This document shows, piece by piece, positions 42,319 through 52,905 of a DNA stretch of 64,000 bases (its first letter is position 1; the number at the start of each line of letters is the position of its first letter). The DNA is from Diabrotica undecimpunctata. Taxonomy: Eukaryota > Arthropoda > Insecta > Coleoptera > Chrysomelidae. The notes beneath the pieces are model-generated. The model was given only the letters and a program-made list of their open reading frames with translations, was not told the DNA's origin and made no database searches. Position numbers and translations under genes: made by a program. The stretch lies in contig NC_092811.1 in assembly GCF_040954645.1 (NCBI RefSeq), positions 123,711,411-123,775,410 on the forward strand, in the 5' to 3' direction.

Positions 42319-42652
42319 ACGTACGTATGAGCCACGTACGATTAACCACGTACTATGAAGTTGAGGATGTTTTAGTAAGACAGACTTATACAGGTAGCTG
42401 GGAAAACTCCCTTATAAGAAACAAACTTGGTATACCGAAAGAGTTTCGATTTAAACCGTTGTATAGTAGGCGTTTGCATATTCCTCAGAGAAAAAAAGAA
42501 AATCTTATAGATTTAACCAAATATTAAGAAAAAAAATAGAGGCTCAAAACTTTTATAACCAACTGTTAACATAATTTGGTCATCAATCTGAAAAGATTAC
42601 CGATTCAGACGAAGAATATAACAGCAATGGTGTAAGTGATGAAGACTGAATA
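42319..42652 (+). pseudogene. Unidentified protein C-terminus, possibly transposase-derived
   Basis: The + strand reads YTGSWENSLIRNKLGIPKEF, then RFKPLYSRRLHIPQRKKENL and an acidic end (SDEEYNSNGVSDED) after one stop. The pattern GIP.EF.FKPLY..RL.I...K...L resembles the end of an insect DDE transposase-like family, but I cannot name it. No promoter or upstream exons are seen. Confidence 0.4.
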
Positions 42653-43590
42653 TTTTCAAATACATACGATGCATTCCAAATATAAAGTTTTAGTTTATTT
42701 TTCACTTTAGTTTAAGACTATAAAATATTCTTTTTCCTATAAGTTAATGAAAATTTCTTGCAAAATCCTCATATGTCGAATGAAAAAAATGACCGCCGTT
42801 AAAACCAAACGAAAAAATACTGATATTTATATTGTAACATGTGTGTAAACATCAAAATAATAAATCAATAATTTAAGAATTTCCGCAAACTTAATATTGT
42901 TCAATGAAATAAGTTTTTTAAATTGTCTTTAAGTAATTAACGACAAATGGGGTTTCTCGCCAAAGAACGCCTTAATTTGTGGTTTATTTATTTCAAGTGT
43001 TGTTAAAGTGTTACTTACTCCTTAAAAATACTGAAATGGATTGTAATGGGTTTTCAATTCAGCTATTCCATGAATTTACTCAAACGCCAGCTAATCTTAT
43101 TCATATTCATTTCTGTATTTGTGTAGTCATGATTACCATGACAAGTTTTGTCAATATTTTTGATTACTTTGAGGTTTAGCGAATCTTCTGATAATAAGGT
43201 ATGTTAAATTATTATTATCTTTGTTTTTCTTCAATATTTTAATAATAGAAATTTATTTTTTAACAACTTTTGTGGTTTTAATACCCCAGTTTACGTAAAT
43301 AATAAACTAATGATATTCTTGGAAGCGCAGATGCAAACATGAATTTCTGGATCAAATATACACATAATTTTATTAAATATAGACAAAACGTTAATGAAAA
43401 CGGAACGAATAATCTTGAAAAGTATATATTTAAAAGCAAATCAATGAAGTATAAGACGTAGATTCGTCAATGGGTTAAAATCTATTAAATATTCACGATG
43501 GAAAATCTATCAAAGATGCAATGTATAGATAATCTTGTACAGCGCTTTGTGACTAGGTGCTAGTCGTCTTCTCTCTCTACGTATTTAGTA
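42653..43590. other. No gene recognised
   Basis: AT-rich sequence. Open frames here (for example 42979-43179) are short and without recognisable motifs. Confidence 0.45.
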
Positions 43591-43594
43591 TTAT

Positions 43595-43880
43595 TTTTCA
43601 AAAATGCTTGTACTTATATCTAACTGCCTTACTATTTTACGAAAAAGACGGCAAAAAGCGATGGAAAAAGTACTTTATCAGTTTATTAAATGAAGAATTT
43701 GACAGAAAACCAGTTGAGCTCACGGGCACAATAATTACAATGGTCACCAAAAAAAAAGATGTTCCTCAAAGCCATTAAAAAATAGAGAAACGTAAAGCAG
43801 GTGGACCAGATGATATACCTGGGAAAGTGTGGACAGCTTTAAGAGAGACAGGAATAGGCTCTCTCTGTCTTCAGTTAATT
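43595..43880 (+). mobile_element. RTE-like RT N-terminal fragment
   Basis: The + strand reads RWKKYFISLLNEEFDRKPVE and, after a short gap, EKRKAGGPDDIPGKVWTALR. This is the start of the RT region of BovB/RTE-type LINEs (RWKEYFEGLLNEEN... KAVGPDDIP). About 90 codons with one stop. Confidence 0.7.
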
Positions 43881-44339
43881 ACTTGTTAATTACTTGTTTT
43901 TATGCACTTGTTGCACGGTCCAGTGCACTAATCGGTTTAAAAACGCTTCTGGAGATGCATCACTTTTATAGCGCTGCATGCATTATTCATGTCTGAATAG
44001 GAAACATTAAGAAACTACCGCCTGACTTCTGACATGTTCTTGCAAATAGTAAGTGGTACCGGCAGTAACTTATTAAATTTCGTGTGTTTATATCTATTTG
44101 TTCGCCGATTATAACAGAAAAGTAGAATATAAACACTAGGAATGCGTGATCAATTCTTTAGCAATTTCTAGAGATGTTGAAGAGGTATCTACTTGTTACA
44201 AAATCACTTATACTGTAACTGATTATATACAAAAGCGTATCAAAAGTAACAAGTAGAAGTAGTTGTTGGTTTATAATTATAGTGTTATTTAAATAAACTT
44301 AGAACTGTGAAAATTTTTCACAGTTGAAATTCCCACGAT
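43881..44339. other. No gene; short inverted repeat
   Basis: A TACTTGTTAC / GTAACAAGTA inverted pair lies at about 44190-44256. It may belong to the left part of the DD82E relic that follows. Nothing else is recognised. Confidence 0.4.
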
Positions 44340-45355
44340 AGATAGAGTTCTACAACAGGTCAACGACGACCTGATTTCAAACGTACTACTTTTTACAAGC
44401 TTTTGAAAAAACTTCAATTCAAATTTGAAAAACGTGGCAGGAACAGTATGCTTACGGACAGAGATGACCTTGTAATCTTGAGAAGAGAATTTTTAAGGCA
44501 GATAAAAGATCATAGCAATGACAATCGTAAAATATATTATTTAGATGAGACTTGGATTAACGCCGGACATACTAAATCAAAAACATGGATTGACAAGTCA
44601 GTCACCTCATCAAGACAAGCATTTTTGGATGGACTCTCCATCATTTACAGGTCTGAAAAATCCATCAGGTAATATTTGAATTTTTAGGTACAGGAAAGCG
44701 ACTGATTATTTGTCACATAGGCAGTGAAGACTGATTTGTTCCTGACGCTCTATGGAGTTTTGAATCAAAGAAAAGTGCAGATTACCATGAGGAAATGGAT
44801 GGAAAAGGTTTTGAGAGTTGGTTTGAAAAACGTTACCCAAATTGGAAGCAAATTCTGTAATTGTAATGGACAATGCGTCGTATCATTTCAGAAAATCTGA
44901 AAAGATCCCCACCATATCTTCTAGAAAAGCGGATATTCAAGAATGGCTACATCTAAAAAGCATCCCCTTTGACAACTCACTTCTCAAAGTGCAACTTTTA
45001 GCACTTGTTAATCAACATAAAAAACAGTATGATAAATACATCATCGACGAAATGGCGAAAGGTCAAAATAAAATTGTTTTAAGATTCCCATAGTTGAATC
45101 CCATAGAATTGATATGGACAGATATAAAAAATTATGTAGCAGCTAAAAATACAACTTTTAAGTTTGCCGACATGAAAAATTTATTTAATGAAGCTCTTTC
45201 CACCATAACTCCGCAAAAATGGAAAAATTGTGTACAGCTTGTTACCCAAAAAAGTAGAACTAAAAATGTGGGAGTTAGATAATTTAGTAGAACCCAGAGT
45301 AGATTCAATTATAATAAATCCTGACGATGATAGTACATCTAGTTCCTCAGAATAA
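44340..45355 (+). pseudogene. DD82E transposase, decayed second copy
   Basis: Three frame pieces match the intact protein at 33394-34734: KIYYLDETWINAGHTKSKTW (first aspartate), VIVMDNASYHFRKSEK (second) and LNPIELIWTDIKNYVAAKNT (glutamate). RLIICHIGSED with a stop lies between. The residues just before NPIE are deleted and replaced by a stop. Relative to the intact copy about half the residues differ, so this is another subfamily or a much older copy. It lacks the DNA-binding half and no TIRs were found. Confidence 0.82.
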
Positions 45356-45420
45356 TATTTTGCACTAAGTTTAAGTATTTATTTAAGTACACTACCTCTA
45401 TGGTGGTGTAGAAATGAAAT

Positions 45421-45965
45421 ATCTTCTTCTTGATGTGCCTATCCGTGACAAATGTTGGTCATCATGGCAATCTTCACCTTATCTCTAACAGCGCGGAAAA
45501 GCTGCATAGATGTTGTGTTGTACCAGGTTCTGAGGTTCTTCAACCAGGATTATTTTCTTCCTGGACCCCGTTTTCCAACTATTTTTCCTAGCATAATGGC
45601 TGGTAGAAGGGGATATCTGAATTCATTTCGCATAATGTGTCCAAAGTACTGTAACTTTCGAGATTTTATGGTGGTCAGTACCTCTCGGTTCTTCTTCATT
45701 CTTCTAAGGACCTCCTTATTGGTGACTCGGTCAGTCCACGGGATTTTAAGTATTCTCCGATATAGCCACATCTCAAATGCTTCCAATTTTTTGCACATAT
45801 CTTCGTTCAAGGTCCACGATTCAACACCATAAAAAAGAACAGAGAAGACGTAGCATCGCAGCATTCTTATTTTTATACCAAGAGAGAGGTTGTGGCTCTT
45901 GAAGAAGGTCCCCATCCGGTTGAAGGTGGATCTAACTTTTGAGGTGTAAATGAGTAGCAATGATA
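45421..45965 (-). mobile_element. RTE-like LINE, 5'-truncated 3' end
   Basis: The minus-strand frame 45960-45550 encodes YTSKVRSTFNRMGTFFKSHN, LRCYVFSVLFYGVESWTLNE and KIPWTDRVTNKEVLRRMKKN, ending in GKIVGKRGPGRK. It is homologous to the C-terminus of the 53284-55158 RT but clearly diverged. The 3' end is at 45421, with CTTCTTCTTG on the + strand. Confidence 0.85.
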
Positions 45966-47545
45966 AATAAAAGATACTAAATTATACGAAATTACATAAA
46001 CAAAATGGAATATTTTAAAAATGAAAAACTGTAACCCATTTTACTCATTGTACCTATGTAGTTTTCCAGTACTTAGTTTTCGTAATTCGATATTAGTTAT
46101 ATGTAATAATAAAAAGTTTTTTTCATCATTTTCAAAGAAAACCTTTCGTTTTTACATCCACAATCGGATGATCGCAATCCGCTATCCATGGATTCATATA
46201 TAGTTTTGTCTCCTGAATCAAAATCTGAAAACGGCATTTTGATATCTCGAACCATCTTCGACATAACCGGCATCAAAGTCAAAAATAGTGACGTCACAAT
46301 CCTTCTAAATATACATTCGTTTCTGCTGACACAAATAAATGTTAAATCGAAATCGAAACGTCGACTTAATAAATTTTATTTATTAATGTTAATGTAATGT
46401 TAAATGTATAAGTCTGTCTACCTAATAATATATGTATAAGTATTTTTCCTAACATTTACACAAGAAGGGGTCTCTTTTTTTATCATTAATGATAATATTA
46501 TTACTTATTTCCAAATATTGGTCTTAAAGCGTAAAATGTATAAAAACATTTTTCTATTTTTTGCCTTTTGATTAATACCACAATTAACTAATGACGTGAG
46601 AATGACAGTTTTCAAAAACTAATATTTAAGTATACTTCTTTGGAAGATTAATCATTGATTACTATTATTTTAACAGTAATCCTAAAAATTATAAATTAAT
46701 TCATTTCAAATTCAGATGTTATAGACTGCTAGAATCTTAATACAACCCTGTACGATTATATAAACATAAACCAGACTTCACGTGTTCTGTGCATGTATTT
46801 GTCGACACCTACTTTTCTGTTAAGTGAACTTAGTTTAATCCTATTTCATGATTTTGAAAAATGGACTAAAAAACGACAAGTTAGAGCTCAGAATCAATTG
46901 ATTTTTGAGTTTTTTGGAGCACCAAGAACTTGTTATCAGCATGACCAAGGCTAGCTTTTCGCAAAGTTTCAGTGAATTTAACTGAACCACTTTTTTATAA
47001 GTAAAAAACCACTCAGCATAAAAGTACATTTATCAGTGAAACAAATATTTTTTAACATTCTCGGTTCAACGCGAATTTAAACTTTTTCGGTTGAGGTGGG
47101 TGGTGCCTAGGGGATTGATGGAGGTGAGTTCTCTTTCATGTTATTTTAGTTCCCTCTTACTATCCTAGAAACGGTTTCAAGCATTTTTCGATATCAGCTT
47201 TTGTTCGTGAGATATAGTCCTTGATAAGTTTTAAAATTAACATACTGTATAGCAAACTGTCATTATTTTTTAATGCAGAATCAATTTCTGAAGTTGGTTG
47301 GAGATATTTACTAAAATTCTGTATATTTTACAAAAATGTATTATTCAAAAGGACTAAAAGCCGACACTTTGAACCTGTGTATCTCAGAAACAATTGATTT
47401 CTGAGTCTTAGCGTAATAATAACTTTTGATCAGCATGACCAAAGCTATCTCTGTGCAAAATTTTAGCCAATGTAGCTGAAACCACTGTTACATAAGAAAA
47501 GTACCGGGGTCCTTTTTGATTATCGAGGAGATACTAAATAAAAAT
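45966..47545. other. Non-coding with a diverged ~150-bp direct duplication
   Basis: No gene is seen until the tektin exon. Segments at about 46862-47010 and 47347-47500 are diverged direct repeats: both contain CAATTGATTT, then ATCAGCATGACCAA and, 20-30 bases on, a CAAA(G/A)TTT...GCTGAA stretch. The spacing is ~490 bp. Probably parts of an old repeat family. Confidence 0.5.
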
Positions 47546-47586
47546 ACTATTGATTGATTTTATTATACTTTATTGTTACAGAAAAA

Positions 47587-47817
47587 ATGTCTGTCGTCAC
47601 TTTCGAAAAACCTATGCAGCATATCAGCTTAGCTGACTGGTACGCAAAACAATGGCAGATGCAACAAACCAATGATACAAGAAGGAATGACTCCTTTTGC
47701 ATGAGACACGAACTAAGGCAACTGCGGAATGAAACAAGGATCAGAACTGAATGGGATACCTATCATAACAATGTTAGACTGGCTGATAGAATCACCGAAG
47801 TTGACAGATGGAGGGAC
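47587..47817 (+). CDS. Tektin-2 (tektin-B)-like, first coding exon
   Basis: The exon encodes 77 residues: MSVVTFEKPMQHISLADWYA, RRNDSFCMRHELRQLRNETR, TEWDTYHNNVRLADRI and TEVDRWRD. The LRNET..(T)xWD.(H/Y)DN..RL.(E/D)RI pattern is the N-terminal helix of tektin-2. Tektins are coiled-coil filaments inside axonemal doublet microtubules of cilia and sperm flagella, so testis expression is expected. A good acceptor (TTATTGTTACAG, ending 47581) just before the ATG implies a 5'-UTR intron, and the donor GAC|GTAAGT (47818) is in phase 0. No further exons were found before the window ends, so intron 1 probably exceeds 16 kb. Confidence 0.85.
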
Positions 47818-47865
47818 GTAAGTAATAGTACATTATATTTAATTTATATAATACATATATATATA

Positions 47866-50007
47866 CAGGGTGGTCCTTAAGTAATTGTACAAACAGAAAC
47901 CGTAGATTCTGCACTAAAATATTACGATTTAAGCCAACTTGCTTTAATAGAATGTTGATATTAAGAAAGATACAGGGTGTACAAGTGGAAATTTAAAATT
48001 TTATTTTTCGCTATTTTTTACGTTTGTAAATATTTTTTGGACAAAAATTTACAATTGGATGCTATTGAGTAGGATAAATTATAATTTTATACATACTTTA
48101 TTGTAACTGATAGAGGGCGCCACATATGCCACATGTGTGGCATAAATTTGCCACACATTCTAGAGAGAAGGCAGATAGAACATACTTAAATACAACTTTT
48201 CTGAACGTTGGATTGGTCGTCGTATTCATATTTCTTGGCAATGTGGTGAGATATTAATATAATTATTCAATTCATAAAAAATCCGAAAAGAATATTTATT
48301 ATTCATTACGTAAATTGTTTACCCATTTTATTAGGACAAATTGAAACTAGAGAACAGGTATTGAATAACACATATGTGTCTTGTTTCATAATACTTTTGC
48401 TACAAATCTAACCTTAAAGACTCAACATTTTTAAAAAAACACCATCGTTGGCCTAATAACCGATATTGTTATAAATATAGTAAACACACAGGCAATTTAG
48501 TTCAGCATAATATTATTTCGTTAGTAAATCATAATAGTCCATTTGTTCGAGATGTAATTATAGTTACTCGTAAGCTGTAACGTAATCATATAAATAAGTA
48601 ATGTCATCGATAGCTTATTGCGTGTGTGTATATAAGTAATTAATGGACGAGATACATCACAGTTTAATACATTATTTAATCTCTGCGACAAATAAGATGT
48701 AGTTCCATAATATACCATAAGATTTGGATATGTATCCAAAAGAATATATTCATCCATTATACATTATAGCCATCAAGTAGCCCAGAATGTATTCCGCTTG
48801 ATTTTGGTGTATGGGGCGCATTAAAACTACGTCTCTATAAGAATCCCATAAATATTCGCAACCAACTATTGGATGAAATAAATACTGCAGCAGTTTCTTT
48901 AGAACCCATGATGCTATTTAATATGAGACGATCTTTTATGGAATATATCGACAAATGAATTAAATAAAATGGTTTTTGTCAAATTACTTTGACAAAAAGT
49001 TATGTTATTGAGTTTCACTATTTCTTAATTTAGTTTGTAAACAAAATGTTTTGATTTTGACTTTAATTTAACATATAACGTAAAATAAAAAAAATGTATT
49101 AAAATCCTTTATAAAAGGTATATAATTAAAAAAAATTTGTCAAATCCTATTATTAGTTATCCTGCTGATATATTTATTTTATTTAATATTTCGTTAACTA
49201 TTAACTTTAGTTAAAGGTATTTTATACAAAAATTCAGAAGTATCAATGTTTTTGTCTATTTTTCGTTCGTTACCTGGAGTAATTGCCCTAAATCAGAAGT
49301 ATGCAGCTGATTTGTAAAATGCGATTATCTCGAAAACTGTTGAGTTTTGAAGTTAATAAGTATACCTTTTTTTTTTGTTAAAATAATCTATCTTTAATAT
49401 TTTTTATTCTAAATATAGGTAACTTAAAGAGCAAAAAAGTTGTAACAATAAAACACTGAAAACTTTGTTTTCAAAACTTCCACAAAATTTATTTTAAATT
49501 CTTATCACTACAGGTGTTTCGGCTAATTGCCTTTCTCAAGTGATCTGTTTTTGGCATGGGTTTACACTTTATAGTCTCTAATGAAATAGCTCTCTAATGA
49601 AACTTATTTCATTAGAGACTATAAAGTGTAAACCCATGCCAAAAACAGATCACTTGAGAAAGGCAATTAGCCGAAACAGCTGTAGTGATAAAAATTTAAA
49701 ATAAAAATTTGTGGAAGTTTTGAAAACAAAGTTTTCAGTGTTTTATTGTTACATAAAATGAATTTCCATCAAGTAACGGTCGAATCCATCAATTATAGCA
49801 AAAAAGTTAAGTGCAAATTTATGCCACATATGTTCCTCTATCAGTTACATCAAAGTGTGCATCAAATTATAATTTCTCATTTTTAAAAGTACTCAGTTGT
49901 AAATTTGTATACATAAATATTTACAAACATGAATGCAATTTGGCTTAAATCGTAATACTTTAAAGTGCAGAATCTACTGTTTCTTTTTTTACAATTACTT
50001 AAGGACC

Positions 50008-50010
<3 letters not shown>
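47866..50010 (+). mobile_element. mariner-like element with ~250-bp inverted ends, in tektin intron 1
   Basis: The left end CAGGGTGGTCCTTAAGTAAT and the complement of the right end (GGGGGTCCTTAAGTAATTGT) match. Similarity continues inward (GTAGATTCTGCACT, ATTACGATTTAAGCCAA, AACTGATAGAGG, TATGTGGCATAAATTTG) for about 250 bases. TA flanks both ends, inside TA-rich microsatellites. A transposase remnant at 48777-48957 reads SPECIPLDFGVWGALKTRLY and SLEPMMLFNMRRSFMEYI, the C-terminal third-aspartate region. The rest of the transposase is not readable. A foldback element lies inside near the right end. Confidence 0.72.
49442..49752. repeat. Foldback element: ~146-bp arms around an 18-nt loop
   Basis: The left arm (49442-49587) and right arm (49606-49752) are almost perfect reverse complements; the outermost bases are GTAACAATAAAACACTG and their complement. 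The arms contain AAGGCAATTAGCCGAAAC, and the loop itself repeats TCTCTAATGAAA from the arm. Different in sequence from the 40755-41355 element. Confidence 0.93.

Positions 50011-50067
<57 letters not shown>
50011..50067. repeat. (TA)n microsatellite
   Basis: Two runs of alternating TA separated by an AA, at the right border of the mariner-like element. It may have grown from the TA target duplication. Confidence 0.85.
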
Positions 50068-50070
<3 letters not shown>

Positions 50071-50219
50071 ACATAATTGATTTTTCTCGATATTTCTTTG
50101 ATATTTATTTTATTTTTCAAACTTCATCAGGAATATACTACCAAATTAACTAACAATTAGATAAACGTAAAATTCACAATATTTTCACTTACGAAATGTT
50201 GTTTCTTTATTTTATTAAA

Positions 50220-51830
50220 CAAGCATCAGAACAACACTTGGTATTCCACGAACGAGCAGAGAGATTCGTGGAATATGTACAGAGAAACCTATCTAAAACT
50301 TATCAAAGCAGCTAAAAGAGCGTACTATCAAAATCGTCTGAGAAAAATAAAAGTGTTGCAAAAGAAATTTGGTCCATAATAAACGATCTTCGAAATAAAA
50401 CTAACACAGCTCAAACATTTTCTTTTCCAAACCCTGAAAATCTAAATGAATACTTCGTTAATGTGAGTAAAAATATAACATCACCTATTTTGCCACAAGA
50501 TCCCATTTCTTTTCTTCCCAATTCAAAAAACGTCTCGAATTCATTATTTGGTTGGTTACAAGCTGATTATAGCCGCAAATGTCAAACATGGAACAAAAAA
50601 TTTCGGTTTAGCAGTGTTGGCATGTTTTTATAATGTATATGCTGTATGCTTTAATTTAAAGAGATACAGCTTGTATGAATTCTGCAATTTTTTATTTATA
50701 TAAAACAAGAATGAGTAAATATTTGTTTCTTTGATGATTAATTGCAGTTAATTATTAGAATTTTTTTTTTGACAATTGCCCTTTGATAGATCAAGGGATA
50801 GATTTGGCAATCGTCAAATAAGCAGTTGCCAGATTGCAAAAGATGTTTCAAATTATTAATCTCGAAAGAGACAAATATTAACTCGTTATTGTTTCATATA
50901 AATTAAAAATTGCGGGATTCATAAAATAGTATAATCAAAATGTAATTTTTAAAAGTTTTCTCTCTTTATATTTGAAGTATACAACATGTGCATTATAATA
51001 ACATCCTAACTTTGCCAAACCCAAATATTTTATTTAATGGTCGATATTTGCGACTATATTCAGCTTGTACTTTCGGTAAACTCAACCCATTATTTATATA
51101 CCAGTTGATAAATCTGAACTGATCCAAACAATCAATAGTATCAAAAGCAAATCTTCCTGTAATACTGATGGACTATCCATAAAAATTTTCTTAAATCTCC
51201 CCAAAAATGTGTTAACAGTCCTAGTCTTACTAATGAATGATTCCGTTGAAAAAAGTATATTTCCAGAGTGCCTAAAGACAACTATTATTATTCCTCTTTG
51301 TAAGTATGGTGAAAAATCCGTTTGTTGAATGTTTTTTGTAATACATGAGGTTTACTAAGCACTAAACAATAATCTTTTCGCTGCCACTGTTTTTTGTGAC
51401 TATGCCAAAGCTTTTGATTATGTAAATTTCTTTAAATTGGGTCTTTTACTTCTCCGTTTCTTAATAAATGACATTACTAATTTAAAAAACTTTTTATACA
51501 ACAATGCAACTATAAATTCTGGTCTACTTACAATAAAAACTGGTCCGACAGTAGCATTATCCTATAAAGCAGATCTTCAACCCTTGCTTCCTAATAACAG
51601 CCAGGTCAGTATAGTTGATTCTGTAAAATTTCTTAGTATTTTTGACAGCAACCTTAAACGGTCCCTTCATATCGGTAAGAAACTAGCCTCAGTCTGTTAT
51701 GCAATAAGATCTGTTTCGAAGGAAATCAATTTGGAATCTTTCAAAATAACATATTTTTCTTTAAATCTGGAATATGTTGCCTGTTTGAGTTCATTTGAAA
51801 TCATCGAGCAAAAAGACAAAAGAGGGAATC
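50220..51830 (+). mobile_element. CR1/Daphne-like LINE fragment, split by a MITE
   Basis: Pre-RT (NTYLKLIKAAKRAYYQNRL, FSFPNPENLNEYFVNVSKNI) runs to 50556, where a MITE intervenes. RT resumes at 51070: PVDKSELIQTINSIKSKSS, ILLMNDSVEKSIFPECLKTT, FCDYAKAFDYVNF (motif A), then the thumb VKFLSIFDSNLKRSLHIGKK. The region between motif A and thumb, including the YADD box, is deleted. The tail at 51800-51982 is not recognisable. Confidence 0.72.
50559..51067. mobile_element. MITE (509 bp) with TA target duplication
   Basis: Inverted ends CAAGCTGATTATAGCCGCAA and the complement of the right end (CAAGCTGAATATAGTCGCAA), flanked by TA (50557-50558 and 51068-51069), interrupt the LINE. The interior from 50610 to 50850 is recognisably similar to 3490-3780 inside the Mutator-like element: CAGTGTTGGCATG versus CAGTGTTGCCATG, then GGATTCTGCAATTTT-like and AGTTGCCAGATTGCAA blocks in the same order. 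Confidence 0.8.
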
Positions 51831-51982
51831 TAATCGTTATGAAAAGGCGACCAAAAAAGTGGCCTCTGATGGCGGACATATCCGGAAATGCGAATGCGCC
51901 AAATTTAAATTTTCCGACACTTATTAACAGTAGCTATAAAATAGTTTTCAGAATGTGTCTTAGACGAGAAAATTTTAATTAA

Positions 51983-52728
51983 ATATTAACGATAACAGTC
52001 TAAAATGTGAAACAATTGTTAAAAAACTTCAATATAAATAAGATTTCATGTGACAGTTGGGACAAATAATAACATAACCCAACTAAATTTGATTTCTTAA
52101 ACAAGGAAAGACTCTCTTTCCTTGTTTAATTTGGCCTCTCAAGATGGCACTTCCTGTCTAACAATATTTTTGCCCCCACTACCTTTACATTCCCTCTTTT
52201 GTCTTTTTGCTCGATGTTTGAAATAGGTAAAAAGAAATAAAAATAAGACTTACTTACAATCAATTTATTCTACCACCAACGACCAATTCCGAATACGATA
52301 ATTTGCTATGCATCTTCAAGTTAACGGTACATGGTAAACTAAATAATGCTGATGCAAGGATTATTATTTAATGTTTTAGAATAAATAGTTCAAACTGTTA
52401 TGGTAAACTGGTGATGGGTGATCATCGGTTTTATCGTAACTATTTAACAAATAGAGGGAAAATTCTTGAGGGAAAAAATGTTAACAACTAAACTAGGGAA
52501 GTAGGTATTGTGTAGAATGTTTGTTGAAATTAAATGTGATGTATTATGTTAGTTAAAAATTATTTATATTTATTCAAAAGGTATATTTTGGGAATGTGTG
52601 TTAGTTTATTAAAATTATTTATTTAGAAGAAGGTAGATGTTCTATTTTTTGATAAATATAAGTTTTGGGTGTGCAATAACTCCAACTTGTAAATATAAAA
52701 TTATGATGATGAGATTATTTTGACTAAG
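51983..52728. other. No gene; one perfect hairpin
   Basis: AT-rich non-coding sequence. At 52099-52127 a 12-bp perfect stem AAACAAGGAAAG with a 5-nt loop ACTCT is followed by its complement. Nothing else is recognised. Confidence 0.5.
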
Positions 52729-52905
52729 GTAGTACTTCTGGTAAAGTTGGTAAATACCACCTTATTATCGGCCGCATTACAAGTGTATGGTGTGTAAGAC
52801 TCTTACACACCAAAATTTATAAAAATGATCGATTTGGTCTGTATTTGGACAGAAATTATTCTGATGTCAAGTAAATTTAAAATTAAAAACACTTAAGGAC
52901 ACTTA

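Noticed and set aside
49883..50074. A small minus-strand protein made of alternating Tyr and Ile
   Set aside because: It is the translation of the TA microsatellite and has no biological meaning.
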